The notes under the pieces were generated by a model. That model saw nothing but the letters and a program-made list of their open reading frames with translations. It made no database searches and had not been told where the DNA came from. Positions 17,993 to 26,079 of a stretch of DNA of 64,000 bases are shown here, one piece after another. This DNA comes from Paraburkholderia lacunae (GTDB taxonomy: Bacteria > Pseudomonadota > Gammaproteobacteria > Burkholderiales > Burkholderiaceae), in assembly GCF_003353175.1 (NCBI RefSeq), contig NZ_QHKS01000005.1, positions 62,001 to 126,000 of the forward strand, read 5' to 3'. The position numbers and the translations under genes were made by a program. Position 1 is the first letter of the stretch. Each line of letters begins with the position of its first letter.

Positions 17993-20900
17993 GTGTCCAT
18001 ACGCGTCGCGTTGAATCATGTCACACATTATCGCTACGACAGGCTGGTTGCACTGTCGCCTCAGGTCGTGCGTCTGCGGCCTGCGCCCCATTGCCGGACC
18101 CCGATTCTGTCGTATTCGATGCGGATCGAACCGGCCGGGCACTTCATCAACTGGCAGCAGGACGCGTTCGCCAACTATCAGGCGCGTCTCGTGTTTCCCG
18201 AGAAGACGCGCGAATTCAAGGTGACCGTGGATCTGGTCGCCGAGATGGCCGTCTACAACCCGTTCGACTTCTTTCTCGAACCTTCCGCCGAGCAATTCCC
18301 CTTCGAGTATGCGCCTGGCCTCGCGCAGGAACTCGCGCCGTACCTCGTCAAACGCACCCCGACGCCGCGCTTCGCCGATTTTGTCGCGAGTATCGACCGG
18401 ACGCCCAAGCGCACCGCCGACTTCCTCGTCGAACTGAATCAACGCCTGCAGCATGAAATCCGCTATCTGATCCGCATGGAGCCGGGCGTGCAGACGCCCG
18501 AGGAAACGCTGACCAAGGCGTCGGGTTCGTGCCGCGATTCGGGCTGGCTGCTGGTCGAGACCTTGCGGCAACTGGGTCTGGCGGCGCGTTTCGTGTCCGG
18601 CTATCTGCTGCAGCTCGCGCCCGATACCAAGTCGATCGACGGCCCGAGCGGCACCGAAGTCGACTTCACCGATCTGCACGCCTGGTGCGAGGTGTACTTG
18701 CCGGGCGCCGGCTGGATCGGCTTCGATCCGACCTCCGGTCTGCTTGCCGGTGAAGGGCACATTCCGGTCGCCTGCACGCCGGAACCCGGCAGCGCGGCGC
18801 CGATCTCCGGCGCGGTCGACGAATCCGAGGTCGAGTTCGAGCACCTCATGTCGATCGAGCGCGTGCTCGAGACGCCGCGCGTCACCAAGCCGTACAGCGA
18901 AGAGGTGTGGAGCGACGTCCTGCAGATGGGCGCGCAGGTCGACCAGCAACTGGGCGAGATGGACGTGCGCCTGACGATGGGCGGCGAGCCGACCTTCGTG
19001 TCGGTGCGCGACCGCGACGCCGCCGAATGGAACACCGACGCGCTCGGCCCCACCAAGCGCGGCTATGCGGTGGCGCTGATGGACAAGCTGCGCGCGCAGT
19101 ACGGCGCGAACGGCTTTCTGCATATCGGCCAGGGCAAGTGGTATCCGGGCGAGCAGCTGCCGCGCTGGGCGATGTCGCTCTACTGGCGCGCCGATGGCGA
19201 GCCGTGCTGGCAAGACCCGTCGCTCTTTGCCGACGAACGCGCGCCGGGCGCCTACACCGCCGCGGACGCGCAGCGTTTCCTCGCGCATCTGGCAGGCAAG
19301 CTGTCGGTCGACGAAGAGTGCATCCACGCCGGTTTCGAGGACGTCTGGTACTACCTGTGGCGCGAGCGCCGTCTGCCGGTCAACGTCGACCCGTTCGATG
19401 CGCGGCTGGACGACGAAATGGAGCGCGCCCGTTTGCGGCGGGTGTTCGACGCCGGTTTGACGAGCGCCACCGGTTATGTGCTGCCGCTCGCCCGTGAACG
19501 CGACGTGCCGCATCAGCCGGCGACATGGGTCACCGGCCGCTGGTTCCTGCGCGACGAACGCATGTACCTGATCCCCGGCGACTCGCCGATGGGCTATCGC
19601 CTGCCGCTCGACTCGCTACCGTGGGTGTCGAAGACCGACTATCCGTATCAGCACGCCCACGATCCGTTTGCGCCCCCGGCGCCGTTGCGCTCGGCCGCGC
19701 AATTGCGGATGCAGTACGAAGGCGAATCCCGCAACCTGAGCGCCGCCGACGCGCGCAATGCGGCTGCCTTGTCGTCGTCGGCGGCTGACTTGCTGAGCGG
19801 CATGCCGGGCACCGGCGCGTTGGCCTACGCACCGGACCCGCAGCGAGCGCCGGCCCGCGGAGAGTCGTCGAAGGAGACGATCCGCACGGCGATCTGCGTC
19901 GAAGCGCGCGACCCGAAACGTGCCGCCGGTCCCAAAGCGGAGACCGAGGCATTCGGCAGCGGCGACAAGCTGCTGCATGTGTTCATGCCGCCGCTCACCG
20001 AACTCGACGACTATCTCGACCTGCTCGCCGCAATCGAAGCGACGGCCGCCGAGTTGCGGATGCAGGTGATCGTCGAAGGCTACCCGCCGCCGCGCGACCC
20101 GCGCCTGAAAGTGTTGCAGGTGACGCCGGACCCGGGCGTGATCGAGGTGAACATTCACCCGGCGTCGAGCTGGGACCAACTGGTCAGTCACACCGAGTAT
20201 CTGTACCAGTCGGCGCACGAAACGTATCTCAGCACCGAAAAGTTCATGACCGACGGCCGGCATACGGGGACCGGCGGCGGCAATCACTTCGTGCTCGGCG
20301 GCGCGACGCCGGCCGACAGTCCGTTCCTGCGCCGTCCCGATCTGCTCGCCAGTTTGATCGCGTACTGGCACAACCATCCGTCGCTGTCGTATCTGTTCTC
20401 GGGGCTCTTTATCGGGCCGACCAGCCAGGCGCCGCGCGTCGACGAGGCGCGTAACGACCAGGTCTACGAGCTGGAGGTGGCGTTCCGCGAATTGCAGCGG
20501 CAGATCGACCTGCTCGGCGGGCGCGACAGCGCGAGTTTGCCGGCCTGGATGATCGACCGGTCGCTGCGCAACATCCTGATCGACGTGACCGGCAACACGC
20601 ACCGCGCCGAGTTCTGTATCGACAAGCTGTATTCGCCGGATGGCCCGACCGGCCGCCTCGGCCTGCTGGAGTTGCGCGGCTTCGAAATGCCGCCGCATGC
20701 GCGCATGAGTCTCGTGCAGCAGCTGTTGCTGCGCGCGCTGGTGGCGCGTTTCTGGCACACGCCGTACACGGAGCGGCTCACGCGCTGGGGCACCGAGCTG
20801 CACGACCGGTTCCTGCTCGGCACCTTCGTGAAGATGGATTTCGACGACGTGCTGGGCGAATTGAATGAGGCCGGTTTTGCGTTCGACAGCAGCTGGTTCG

Positions 20901-21460
20901 CGCCGCACTTCGAGTTCCGTTTCCCGCTGGTTGGCACGGCGACCGTCAACGGCGTCGCGCTGACCATCCGCAACGCGCTCGAACCGTGGCACGTGATGGG
21001 CGAGGAGGGCTCGGCGGGCGGGACGGTGCGGTACGTGGATTCGTCGGTAGAGAGGCTCGAAGTGCACGCGCTCGGCCTGAACGGCAACCGCCATGTGCTG
21101 GCCGTCAACGGCGTGCCGGTGCCGTTGCAGCCGACCGGCCGCGTGAGCGAGTATGTGGCCGGCGTGCGGTTTCGCGCATGGTCGCAGCCGTCGGCGCTGC
21201 ATCCCACCATCGGCGTGGACGCGCCGCTCACTTTCGATCTGGTCGATACATGGAGTGGCCGCTCGGTGGGCGGATGCCAGTATCATGTCGCACATCCGGG
21301 TGGGCGCAGTTACGATACCTTCCCGGTCAACGCCTACGAGGCGGAAAGCCGGCGGCGCTCACGCTTCTTCGCGTCCGGGCATACGCCGGGGCCGCTCGCG
21401 GTGGACACGCCGCAGCGCAGCCTCGAGTTTCCGTTCACGTTGGACTTGCGCTACTGGTAA
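17993..21460 (+). CDS. Transglutaminase-like protease fused to DUF2126 domain
   Basis: A 1155-residue fusion. Residues about 1-90 form the bacterial transglutaminase N-terminal beta domain and about 95-290 the papain-like core, with Cys180 (SGSCRDSGWL), His229 (LHAWCEV) and Asp245 (FDPTSG). From about residue 320 the DUF2126 domain follows, containing MGGEPTF, HIGQGKWYPGEQLPRWA and GGGNHFVLGG; comparative genomics proposed it as an amidoligase-type enzyme. GTG 17993 is preceded by AGGAG. First gene of a three-gene operon whose members are conserved together. Possible roles are making or trimming an isopeptide or peptide tag; no substrate is known. Confidence 0.88.
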   Translation: MSIRVALNHVTHYRYDRLVALSPQVVRLRPAPHCRTPILSYSMRIEPAGHFINWQQDAFANYQARLVFPEKTREFKVTVDLVAEMAVYNPFDFFLEPSAEQFPFEYAPGLAQELAPYLVKRTPTPRFADFVASIDRTPKRTADFLVELNQRLQHEIRYLIRMEPGVQTPEETLTKASGSCRDSGWLLVETLRQLGLAARFVSGYLLQLAPDTKSIDGPSGTEVDFTDLHAWCEVYLPGAGWIGFDPTSGLLAGEGHIPVACTPEPGSAAPISGAVDESEVEFEHLMSIERVLETPRVTKPYSEEVWSDVLQMGAQVDQQLGEMDVRLTMGGEPTFVSVRDRDAAEWNTDALGPTKRGYAVALMDKLRAQYGANGFLHIGQGKWYPGEQLPRWAMSLYWRADGEPCWQDPSLFADERAPGAYTAADAQRFLAHLAGKLSVDEECIHAGFEDVWYYLWRERRLPVNVDPFDARLDDEMERARLRRVFDAGLTSATGYVLPLARERDVPHQPATWVTGRWFLRDERMYLIPGDSPMGYRLPLDSLPWVSKTDYPYQHAHDPFAPPAPLRSAAQLRMQYEGESRNLSAADARNAAALSSSAADLLSGMPGTGALAYAPDPQRAPARGESSKETIRTAICVEARDPKRAAGPKAETEAFGSGDKLLHVFMPPLTELDDYLDLLAAIEATAAELRMQVIVEGYPPPRDPRLKVLQVTPDPGVIEVNIHPASSWDQLVSHTEYLYQSAHETYLSTEKFMTDGRHTGTGGGNHFVLGGATPADSPFLRRPDLLASLIAYWHNHPSLSYLFSGLFIGPTSQAPRVDEARNDQVYELEVAFRELQRQIDLLGGRDSASLPAWMIDRSLRNILIDVTGNTHRAEFCIDKLYSPDGPTGRLGLLELRGFEMPPHARMSLVQQLLLRALVARFWHTPYTERLTRWGTELHDRFLLGTFVKMDFDDVLGELNEAGFAFDSSWFAPHFEFRFPLVGTATVNGVALTIRNALEPWHVMGEEGSAGGTVRYVDSSVERLEVHALGLNGNRHVLAVNGVPVPLQPTGRVSEYVAGVRFRAWSQPSALHPTIGVDAPLTFDLVDTWSGRSVGGCQYHVAHPGGRSYDTFPVNAYEAESRRRSRFFASGHTPGPLAVDTPQRSLEFPFTLDLRYW

Positions 21461-21490
21461 AACGCAGCAGACCTTTAAACCGACACGATC

Positions 21491-24124
21491 TTGGCCTTTC
21501 AATCGACTTTTCCCTTCGAAACGTCCGCGGCGCGCGCGGACGCTTCTTCCCTGCTGCGGCTGTTGCCGGCCTACGAAGGACACTGGGACGAGTTGCGCGA
21601 CGTGTCGGGCGCGCTGCGCGAGCCGTGGCGGCAATTTTTCGAGCGGCTCGGCGAAGACGGGATCGCGCGGCTGGATCACAACTGTGCTTCGGTCGCGCAG
21701 CAGGTCCGCGACAACGACATCAGCTACAACGTCTATGCGGACAACGGCGTGCCGCGGGCCTGGGCGCTCGACCTGCTGCCGTTCCTGATCAGCGAGGACG
21801 AGTGGGCGCATATCGAGCGGGGCGTGACGCAGCGCGCGCATCTGCTCAATGCGATCGTCGCCGATATCTACGGGCCGCAGACCCTGCTTCAGCGCGGGCA
21901 GTTGCCCCCCGCGCTGGTATTCGGGCATCCGGGCTATCTGCGCTCGGTGAAAGGCTTCACGCCGCCGGGCGGCCACTACCTGCAAGTGGTCGCGCTCGAT
22001 CTGGCGCGCCCGCCGAGCGGCGAGTGGACCGTGATGGCGCACCGCACCGAGGCGCCCTCCGGCCTCGGTTACGCGCTGGAGAACCGGCTGATCGTGTCGA
22101 GCCTGTTCGCCGATCCGTTCCGCACGATGCACGTGAGCCGCCTCGCACCGACCTATTCGCAACTGATCGCGACGCTCGTGCAGGCGGCGCAGGCCACCAT
22201 GCGGCACGACGCGCCGGAAAAAGATCATTCGCCGCATATCGCGTTGCTCACGCCGGGGCCGTTTAGCGAAACCTACTTCGAGCACGTATTTCTCGCGCGC
22301 TATCTCGGCGTCACGCTGGTCGAAGGCAAGGACCTGACGGTGCGCGACGACATGCTGTACCTGAAGACGCTCGCCGGTCTCGAACGCGTGCACGTCGTAC
22401 TGCGCCGTCTGGACGATGCATTCTGCGACCCGGTCGAACTGCGCGCCGATTCCACCATCGGCGTCCCCGGTCTGTTGCAGGTGATGCGCGCGGGCAACGT
22501 GATCGTCTCGAACGTGCCGGGCTCGGGCTTTGTCGAATCGCCGGCTTTGCATGGTTTTCTGCCGGGCATTGCGGAGGTCCTGCTCGACGAAGATCTCGTG
22601 TTGCCGAGCGTGCCGACCTGGTGGTGCGGCGAAGAGGCGGCGCGCGAGCATGCCTTTGCGCATCTGGACGAAGCGTTTGTCGTGCCGACGTGGCCGGTCG
22701 CGCCGCGCGATGCGCCGCCCGGCGTCGAGCAGGGCACCCAGCGGCTCGCGGCGTGGCGCGAGCGCATCGAAACCATGCCCGACACTTTCACGATCCAGCA
22801 GCCGCTGCACTTTTCGTGCACGCCGCGCTACGAAGACGGCACGCTTGGCCGCCGCCCCTCGGTGTTGCGCGTGTACGCGATCGCCGATTTCAACGGCGGC
22901 TGGCATGTGATGCCCGGCGGCTTCACGCGAATGGCCGCCGACCGCCAGGCAACCGTCTCGATGCAGTACGGCGGCAGCAGCGTCGATACGTGGGTGCTGT
23001 CGAGCCAGCCCACTTCGACCTTCACGCTGCTGCCTTCGCCGATGCAACCCGCGGACCTCGCGCGCAAGCATCGGACCGTGTCGAGCCGGGCGGCGGAAAA
23101 TCTCTTCTGGGCCGGACGTTACGGCGAACGCTCCGAAAACAACGTGCGGCTCCTGCGGCTGATTCTCGACTCGCTGGAAGGCAACGATGCCGACGCGATG
23201 TTCCCCACGCTGGTCGAGCTCGCCATGCACTGCGGTCTCGTGCAGGCCGGCGACATGTTTTCGCCGAGCTCGCCGCAAGCGTTCGAGCGTGCGCTGGTCG
23301 CGAACCTGAGCGAGGCCACCGGCCCCGCGAGCATCGGCCAGAACCTCGCGTGGCAAGCGCGTTCGAACGGCGAGGTGCGTGGGCGGCTGTCGAACGATCA
23401 CTGGCGCACGATTCTCGCGGCGCGTAACGACTTCCGCGATGCGTTGCAGGAACTGATGCCGGCGACGGGCTCGAACGGCAATGGAGCGCAAGGCAATGGC
23501 CGCGCTGAGCGCGTCGAGCGCATCGACCGTTATGACCGCGTGACGCTGATAAGCGCGCTCGAGCGCCTGTCGGTGCAACTGTCGGCGATCAGCGGCGCGC
23601 AAGGCGACCGCATGACGCGCGACGAAGCCTGGCGCCTGCTGTTCGCGGGGCGGCACATCGAGCGCGTATCGGCGATGACGTCGATTCTGCGCGTGGTCGC
23701 CGACAAGGGGCAGCTCGCCACGCCCGCCGGCTTCGATCTGCTACTGCAGCTGTTCGACAGCACGCTGACGTATCGCGCGCTCTATCCGGGCCGCTTCGAA
23801 GTGCCTGCCTTGCTCGATCTGCTGGTCATCGAGCCGACCAATCCGCGCGCCCTGTATGGCGTCTATGAGCGCCTGCGCAAGAAGCTCGACGAGATTGCCG
23901 TGGCGGCGGGCAGCATGCGGCATCGTCCGTTCGCGGAGCTGATGCCGCCCGCCGGATCGTTGCCGACGCTGGAGCGTCTGTGCGCGACCGACGAAGACGG
24001 CACCTACGCCGACCTGATCGCGGTCTGCGATCAGGTCGGCAGCTTTGTCGCCGCGGCGGCGCATGAGATCAGCGCGCGCTATTTCAGTCACGCGAGTACC
24101 GTTGCATCGCAGGTGTGGTCATGA
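21491..24124 (+). CDS. Circularly permuted type 2 ATP-grasp / alpha-E fusion protein
   Basis: An 877-residue fusion. The first part (about 1-490) is the circularly permuted ATP-grasp domain, recognised by ISYNVYADNG, AHLLNAIVADIYGPQ, HYLQVVALDLARPP and SRLAPTYSQLI-type segments. The second part (about 520-860) is the all-helical alpha-E domain, with FWAGRYGERSENN and LLFAGRHIERVSAM. ATP-grasp enzymes form carboxylate-amine bonds through an acyl phosphate, so this is the probable ligase of the operon. It starts with TTG 21491, 30 bp after the preceding gene, without a strong ribosome site. Stop and next start overlap (ATGA). Confidence 0.87.
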   Translation: MAFQSTFPFETSAARADASSLLRLLPAYEGHWDELRDVSGALREPWRQFFERLGEDGIARLDHNCASVAQQVRDNDISYNVYADNGVPRAWALDLLPFLISEDEWAHIERGVTQRAHLLNAIVADIYGPQTLLQRGQLPPALVFGHPGYLRSVKGFTPPGGHYLQVVALDLARPPSGEWTVMAHRTEAPSGLGYALENRLIVSSLFADPFRTMHVSRLAPTYSQLIATLVQAAQATMRHDAPEKDHSPHIALLTPGPFSETYFEHVFLARYLGVTLVEGKDLTVRDDMLYLKTLAGLERVHVVLRRLDDAFCDPVELRADSTIGVPGLLQVMRAGNVIVSNVPGSGFVESPALHGFLPGIAEVLLDEDLVLPSVPTWWCGEEAAREHAFAHLDEAFVVPTWPVAPRDAPPGVEQGTQRLAAWRERIETMPDTFTIQQPLHFSCTPRYEDGTLGRRPSVLRVYAIADFNGGWHVMPGGFTRMAADRQATVSMQYGGSSVDTWVLSSQPTSTFTLLPSPMQPADLARKHRTVSSRAAENLFWAGRYGERSENNVRLLRLILDSLEGNDADAMFPTLVELAMHCGLVQAGDMFSPSSPQAFERALVANLSEATGPASIGQNLAWQARSNGEVRGRLSNDHWRTILAARNDFRDALQELMPATGSNGNGAQGNGRAERVERIDRYDRVTLISALERLSVQLSAISGAQGDRMTRDEAWRLLFAGRHIERVSAMTSILRVVADKGQLATPAGFDLLLQLFDSTLTYRALYPGRFEVPALLDLLVIEPTNPRALYGVYERLRKKLDEIAVAAGSMRHRPFAELMPPAGSLPTLERLCATDEDGTYADLIAVCDQVGSFVAAAAHEISARYFSHASTVASQVWS

Positions 24125-25032
24125 AGAGCACGCAAACCGTATTGTCCGTATCGCATCGCACCACCTATCACTACTCGACCTACGTCGAGACCGCGCAGCA
24201 TCTCGCGACGATCCGGCCGATCGTGTGCGCGTGGCAGCGCGTGGTGTCGCATAGCGAGCGGATCGAGCCGGAGCCGTCGTATCTGAATAGCCGTATCGAT
24301 GCATTCGGCAACGACGTGCTGTACTTCGCTCTGGACGCCCCGCACGAACGCCTGCAACTGGTGAGCGAAACGACGGTGGCGCTCACGCCGCGCTGGACCG
24401 ACCTCGATCCGCTCGCGACACCCGAATGGGAAGACGTGGCGGACGCGCTGCGCTTTCGCGTCGGCGGCCAATTCCGGCGTGAAGCCGAATTCTGTTTCGC
24501 GTCGCCGAATATCGTGCCGCGGCCGTCGCTGCGCGACTATGCGTTGTCCAGCTTTCCACCGGGCACGCCAATCGCGGCGGGTGCGATCGATTTGATGCAC
24601 CGGATTCACGAGGACTTCGAATACAAACCCTCCGCGACGATGTTCGATACGCCTGCCGACCGCGCTTTTGAGTTGAAGAACGGCGTGTGCCAGGATTTCG
24701 CGCAGGTGATGATCGGCTGCTTGCGCTCGCTGGGCTTGCCGGCGCGGTATGTGAGCGGTTATCTGCGTAACGATCCGCCGCCGGGGCAGCCGCGGCTGAT
24801 CGGTGCGGATGCGTCGCATGCGTGGGTGTCGGTGTATTGCCCGGGCAGCGGCTGGATCGACCTCGATCCGACGAACGACGTGCTTGCCGATATGGATCAC
24901 GTGACGCTCGCGATCGGGCGCGATTACAGCGACGTGTCGCTGCTGCGCGGAATGATCCTCGGCGGCGGGGCGCATCGGGTGGAGGTGGGGGTCACGGTGC
25001 TGGCACTTGACTCTGTGCGTATGCACATATAG
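24121..25032 (+). CDS. Transglutaminase-like cysteine protease, third gene of the ATP-grasp operon
   Basis: A 303-residue protein with the N-terminal beta domain (about 1-110) and a transglutaminase core carrying Cys190 (NGVCQDFAQV), His233 (DASHAWVSVY) and Asp249 (DLDPTND), a complete papain-like triad. No signal peptide, so cytoplasmic. ATG 24121 overlaps the stop of the ATP-grasp gene, which implies translational coupling. Standalone proteins of this class accompany the ATP-grasp/alpha-E genes in many bacteria and may act as an amidase or peptidase on the ligase product. The stop codon lies just past a MarR-type operator motif. Confidence 0.9.
   Translation: MKSTQTVLSVSHRTTYHYSTYVETAQHLATIRPIVCAWQRVVSHSERIEPEPSYLNSRIDAFGNDVLYFALDAPHERLQLVSETTVALTPRWTDLDPLATPEWEDVADALRFRVGGQFRREAEFCFASPNIVPRPSLRDYALSSFPPGTPIAAGAIDLMHRIHEDFEYKPSATMFDTPADRAFELKNGVCQDFAQVMIGCLRSLGLPARYVSGYLRNDPPPGQPRLIGADASHAWVSVYCPGSGWIDLDPTNDVLADMDHVTLAIGRDYSDVSLLRGMILGGGAHRVEVGVTVLALDSVRMHI
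25015..25026. promoter_or_regulatory. MarR-type operator motif, copy 1
   Basis: GTGCGTATGCAC at 25015-25026, the reverse complement of the two copies downstream. It overlaps the last codons of the transglutaminase gene and lies 17 bp before the first MarR gene, where a repressor would block its promoter. Confidence 0.6.
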
Positions 25033-25042
25033 ACTACAGAGC

Positions 25043-25465
25043 ATGAACCGTCCTCTCTCTTACGACGAATGCAACTGTTTCGCGCTGCGCCAGGCGGCGC
25101 GGCACGTTACGCAGATCTACGAACGCCATCTCGGGCAGGTCGGGCTCACGGCTGCGCAGTTCACCATCCTCGCCAAGCTGGCGCGCGCGCCCAATACGTC
25201 GATGGCGGACCTTGCCGACGCCATGGTGATGGAGCGAACCACCCTGGTCCGTGCCATGAAGCCTTTGCAGCGTGACGGTCTGGTGACCGCGGAGTCGGCT
25301 GAGCACGACGGGCGTACTTTTCTGTTCAGTCTCACGGAAGAGGGCGAAACGACCTTCGACCAGGCGGTCATCGCCTGGCGGGCCGCGCAAGACGAGTTCG
25401 AAGAAAAGTTCGGCCACGCACGCGCGAAAGCGCTGCGCTCCGAGTTGTTCAGCATGACAGGCTAA
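25043..25465 (+). CDS. MarR-family regulator, first of a tandem pair
   Basis: A 140-residue winged-helix regulator. Helices 1-2 include CFALRQAARHVTQIYERHL; the recognition helix region is MADLADAMVMERTTLVRAMKPL, and the wing is SAEHDGRTFLFSLTEEG. ATG 25043 is chosen by the family N terminus; the upstream 12 residues of the open frame lie in the preceding gene. It is closely similar in pattern to the MarR protein 80 bp downstream, including length and the CFA(L/I)RQAAR start. A 12-bp motif shared with the downstream gene and pump lies in front, so autoregulation and control of the EmrAB-type pump are likely. Confidence 0.88.
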   Translation: MNRPLSYDECNCFALRQAARHVTQIYERHLGQVGLTAAQFTILAKLARAPNTSMADLADAMVMERTTLVRAMKPLQRDGLVTAESAEHDGRTFLFSLTEEGETTFDQAVIAWRAAQDEFEEKFGHARAKALRSELFSMTG

Positions 25466-25474
25466 CAGGCGCGC

Positions 25475-25494
25475 AAGCTCGTTCCCGCGAGCTT
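25475..25494 (+). terminator. Hairpin after the first MarR gene
   Basis: AAGCTCG (25475-25481) pairs with CGAGCTT (25488-25494) across a 6-nt loop, 9 bp past the stop codon. Only a weak T-rich tail follows, so this may be an attenuator or weak terminator. Confidence 0.4.
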
Positions 25495-25510
25495 CAGTTC
25501 GTCTTTGTAT

Positions 25511-25522
25511 GTGCATACGCAC
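25511..25522. promoter_or_regulatory. MarR-type operator motif, copy 2
   Basis: GTGCATACGCAC, 22 bp before the second MarR gene, identical to copy 3 and to the complement of copy 1. Confidence 0.6.
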
Positions 25523-25544
25523 TTTTTAAAAAGGAAGCGCGCCA

Positions 25545-25967
25545 ATGGAAGGCTTACTCGACGACGACTGCTTTGCGATCCGTCAGGCCGCGCGCTACGT
25601 ATCGCAGCTTTACGACCGCCATCTGGCGAACGTCGGCCTCACCATCACGCAGTTTTCGCTGATGGGTCGCTTAAGGCGCGAGGGCTCGATGACGATGAGG
25701 CAACTGGCCGAAGCCATGCGCATGCAGCGCACCACGCTGGTCCGCACGATCCAGCCGCTGCGGCGCAACGGGCTGGTGTCGAGCGAAGCGCTCGGCCAGG
25801 ACGTGCGGGCATTGTCGATATCACTCACCTCTGCAGGTGAAGAGCGGCTCAAGGCGGGACGCGAACATTGGTATGCGGCACAAGCCGAATTCGAGCACCG
25901 TTTCGGCGAGCAACGCGCGGCAGCATTGCGCGGGGAACTGTTTGCGATGACACGAGATTCCATCTGA
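25545..25967 (+). CDS. MarR-family regulator, second of a tandem pair
   Basis: A 140-residue MarR protein, probable paralogue of the one upstream. The recognition helix region is MRQLAEAMRMQRTTLVRTIQPL and the wing is ALGQDVRALSISLTSAG. It starts with ATG 25545, with AAGGAAG upstream. It lies directly before the efflux operon but is separated from it by a 7-bp repeat array and a strong terminator, so the pump has its own promoter. The motif GTGCATACGCAC precedes both genes and the pump, suggesting that one or both repressors bind all three sites and respond to a phenolic or similar lipophilic compound (family precedent). Confidence 0.88.
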   Translation: MEGLLDDDCFAIRQAARYVSQLYDRHLANVGLTITQFSLMGRLRREGSMTMRQLAEAMRMQRTTLVRTIQPLRRNGLVSSEALGQDVRALSISLTSAGEERLKAGREHWYAAQAEFEHRFGEQRAAALRGELFAMTRDSI

Positions 25968-25968
25968 A

Positions 25969-26010
25969 GCCAGCAGCCAGCAGCCAGCAGCCGGCAACCA
26001 GCAGCCAGCG
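25969..26010. repeat. Six tandem copies of a 7-bp unit
   Basis: Units GCCAGCA x3, then GCCGGCA, ACCAGCA and GCCAGCG run from 25969 to 26010, starting immediately after the MarR stop codon. Copy number of such arrays is prone to slippage. Confidence 0.8.
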
Positions 26011-26020
26011 GAGCCAAGGC

Positions 26021-26048
26021 CGGCGCAGCAGAATCGCGCCGTTTTTTT
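26021..26048 (+). terminator. Intrinsic terminator after the MarR pair
   Basis: CGGCGC (26021-26026) pairs with GCGCCG (26036-26041), followed by seven T at 26042-26048. It separates the regulators from the pump operon. Confidence 0.8.
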
Positions 26049-26059
26049 CAGCCTAACCA

Positions 26060-26071
26060 GTGCATACGCAC
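26060..26071. promoter_or_regulatory. MarR-type operator motif, copy 3
   Basis: GTGCATACGCAC, 8 bp before the EmrA-like start codon and 11 bp after the terminator, so it must overlap the promoter or ribosome-entry region of the pump operon. Confidence 0.6.
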
Positions 26072-26079
26072 ATTTAATC

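Noticed and set aside
21359-23656. A 765-codon minus-strand open frame opposite the ATP-grasp gene
   Set aside because: Antisense shadow of a gene with clear domain motifs; composition is Arg-rich and no family is recognisable.
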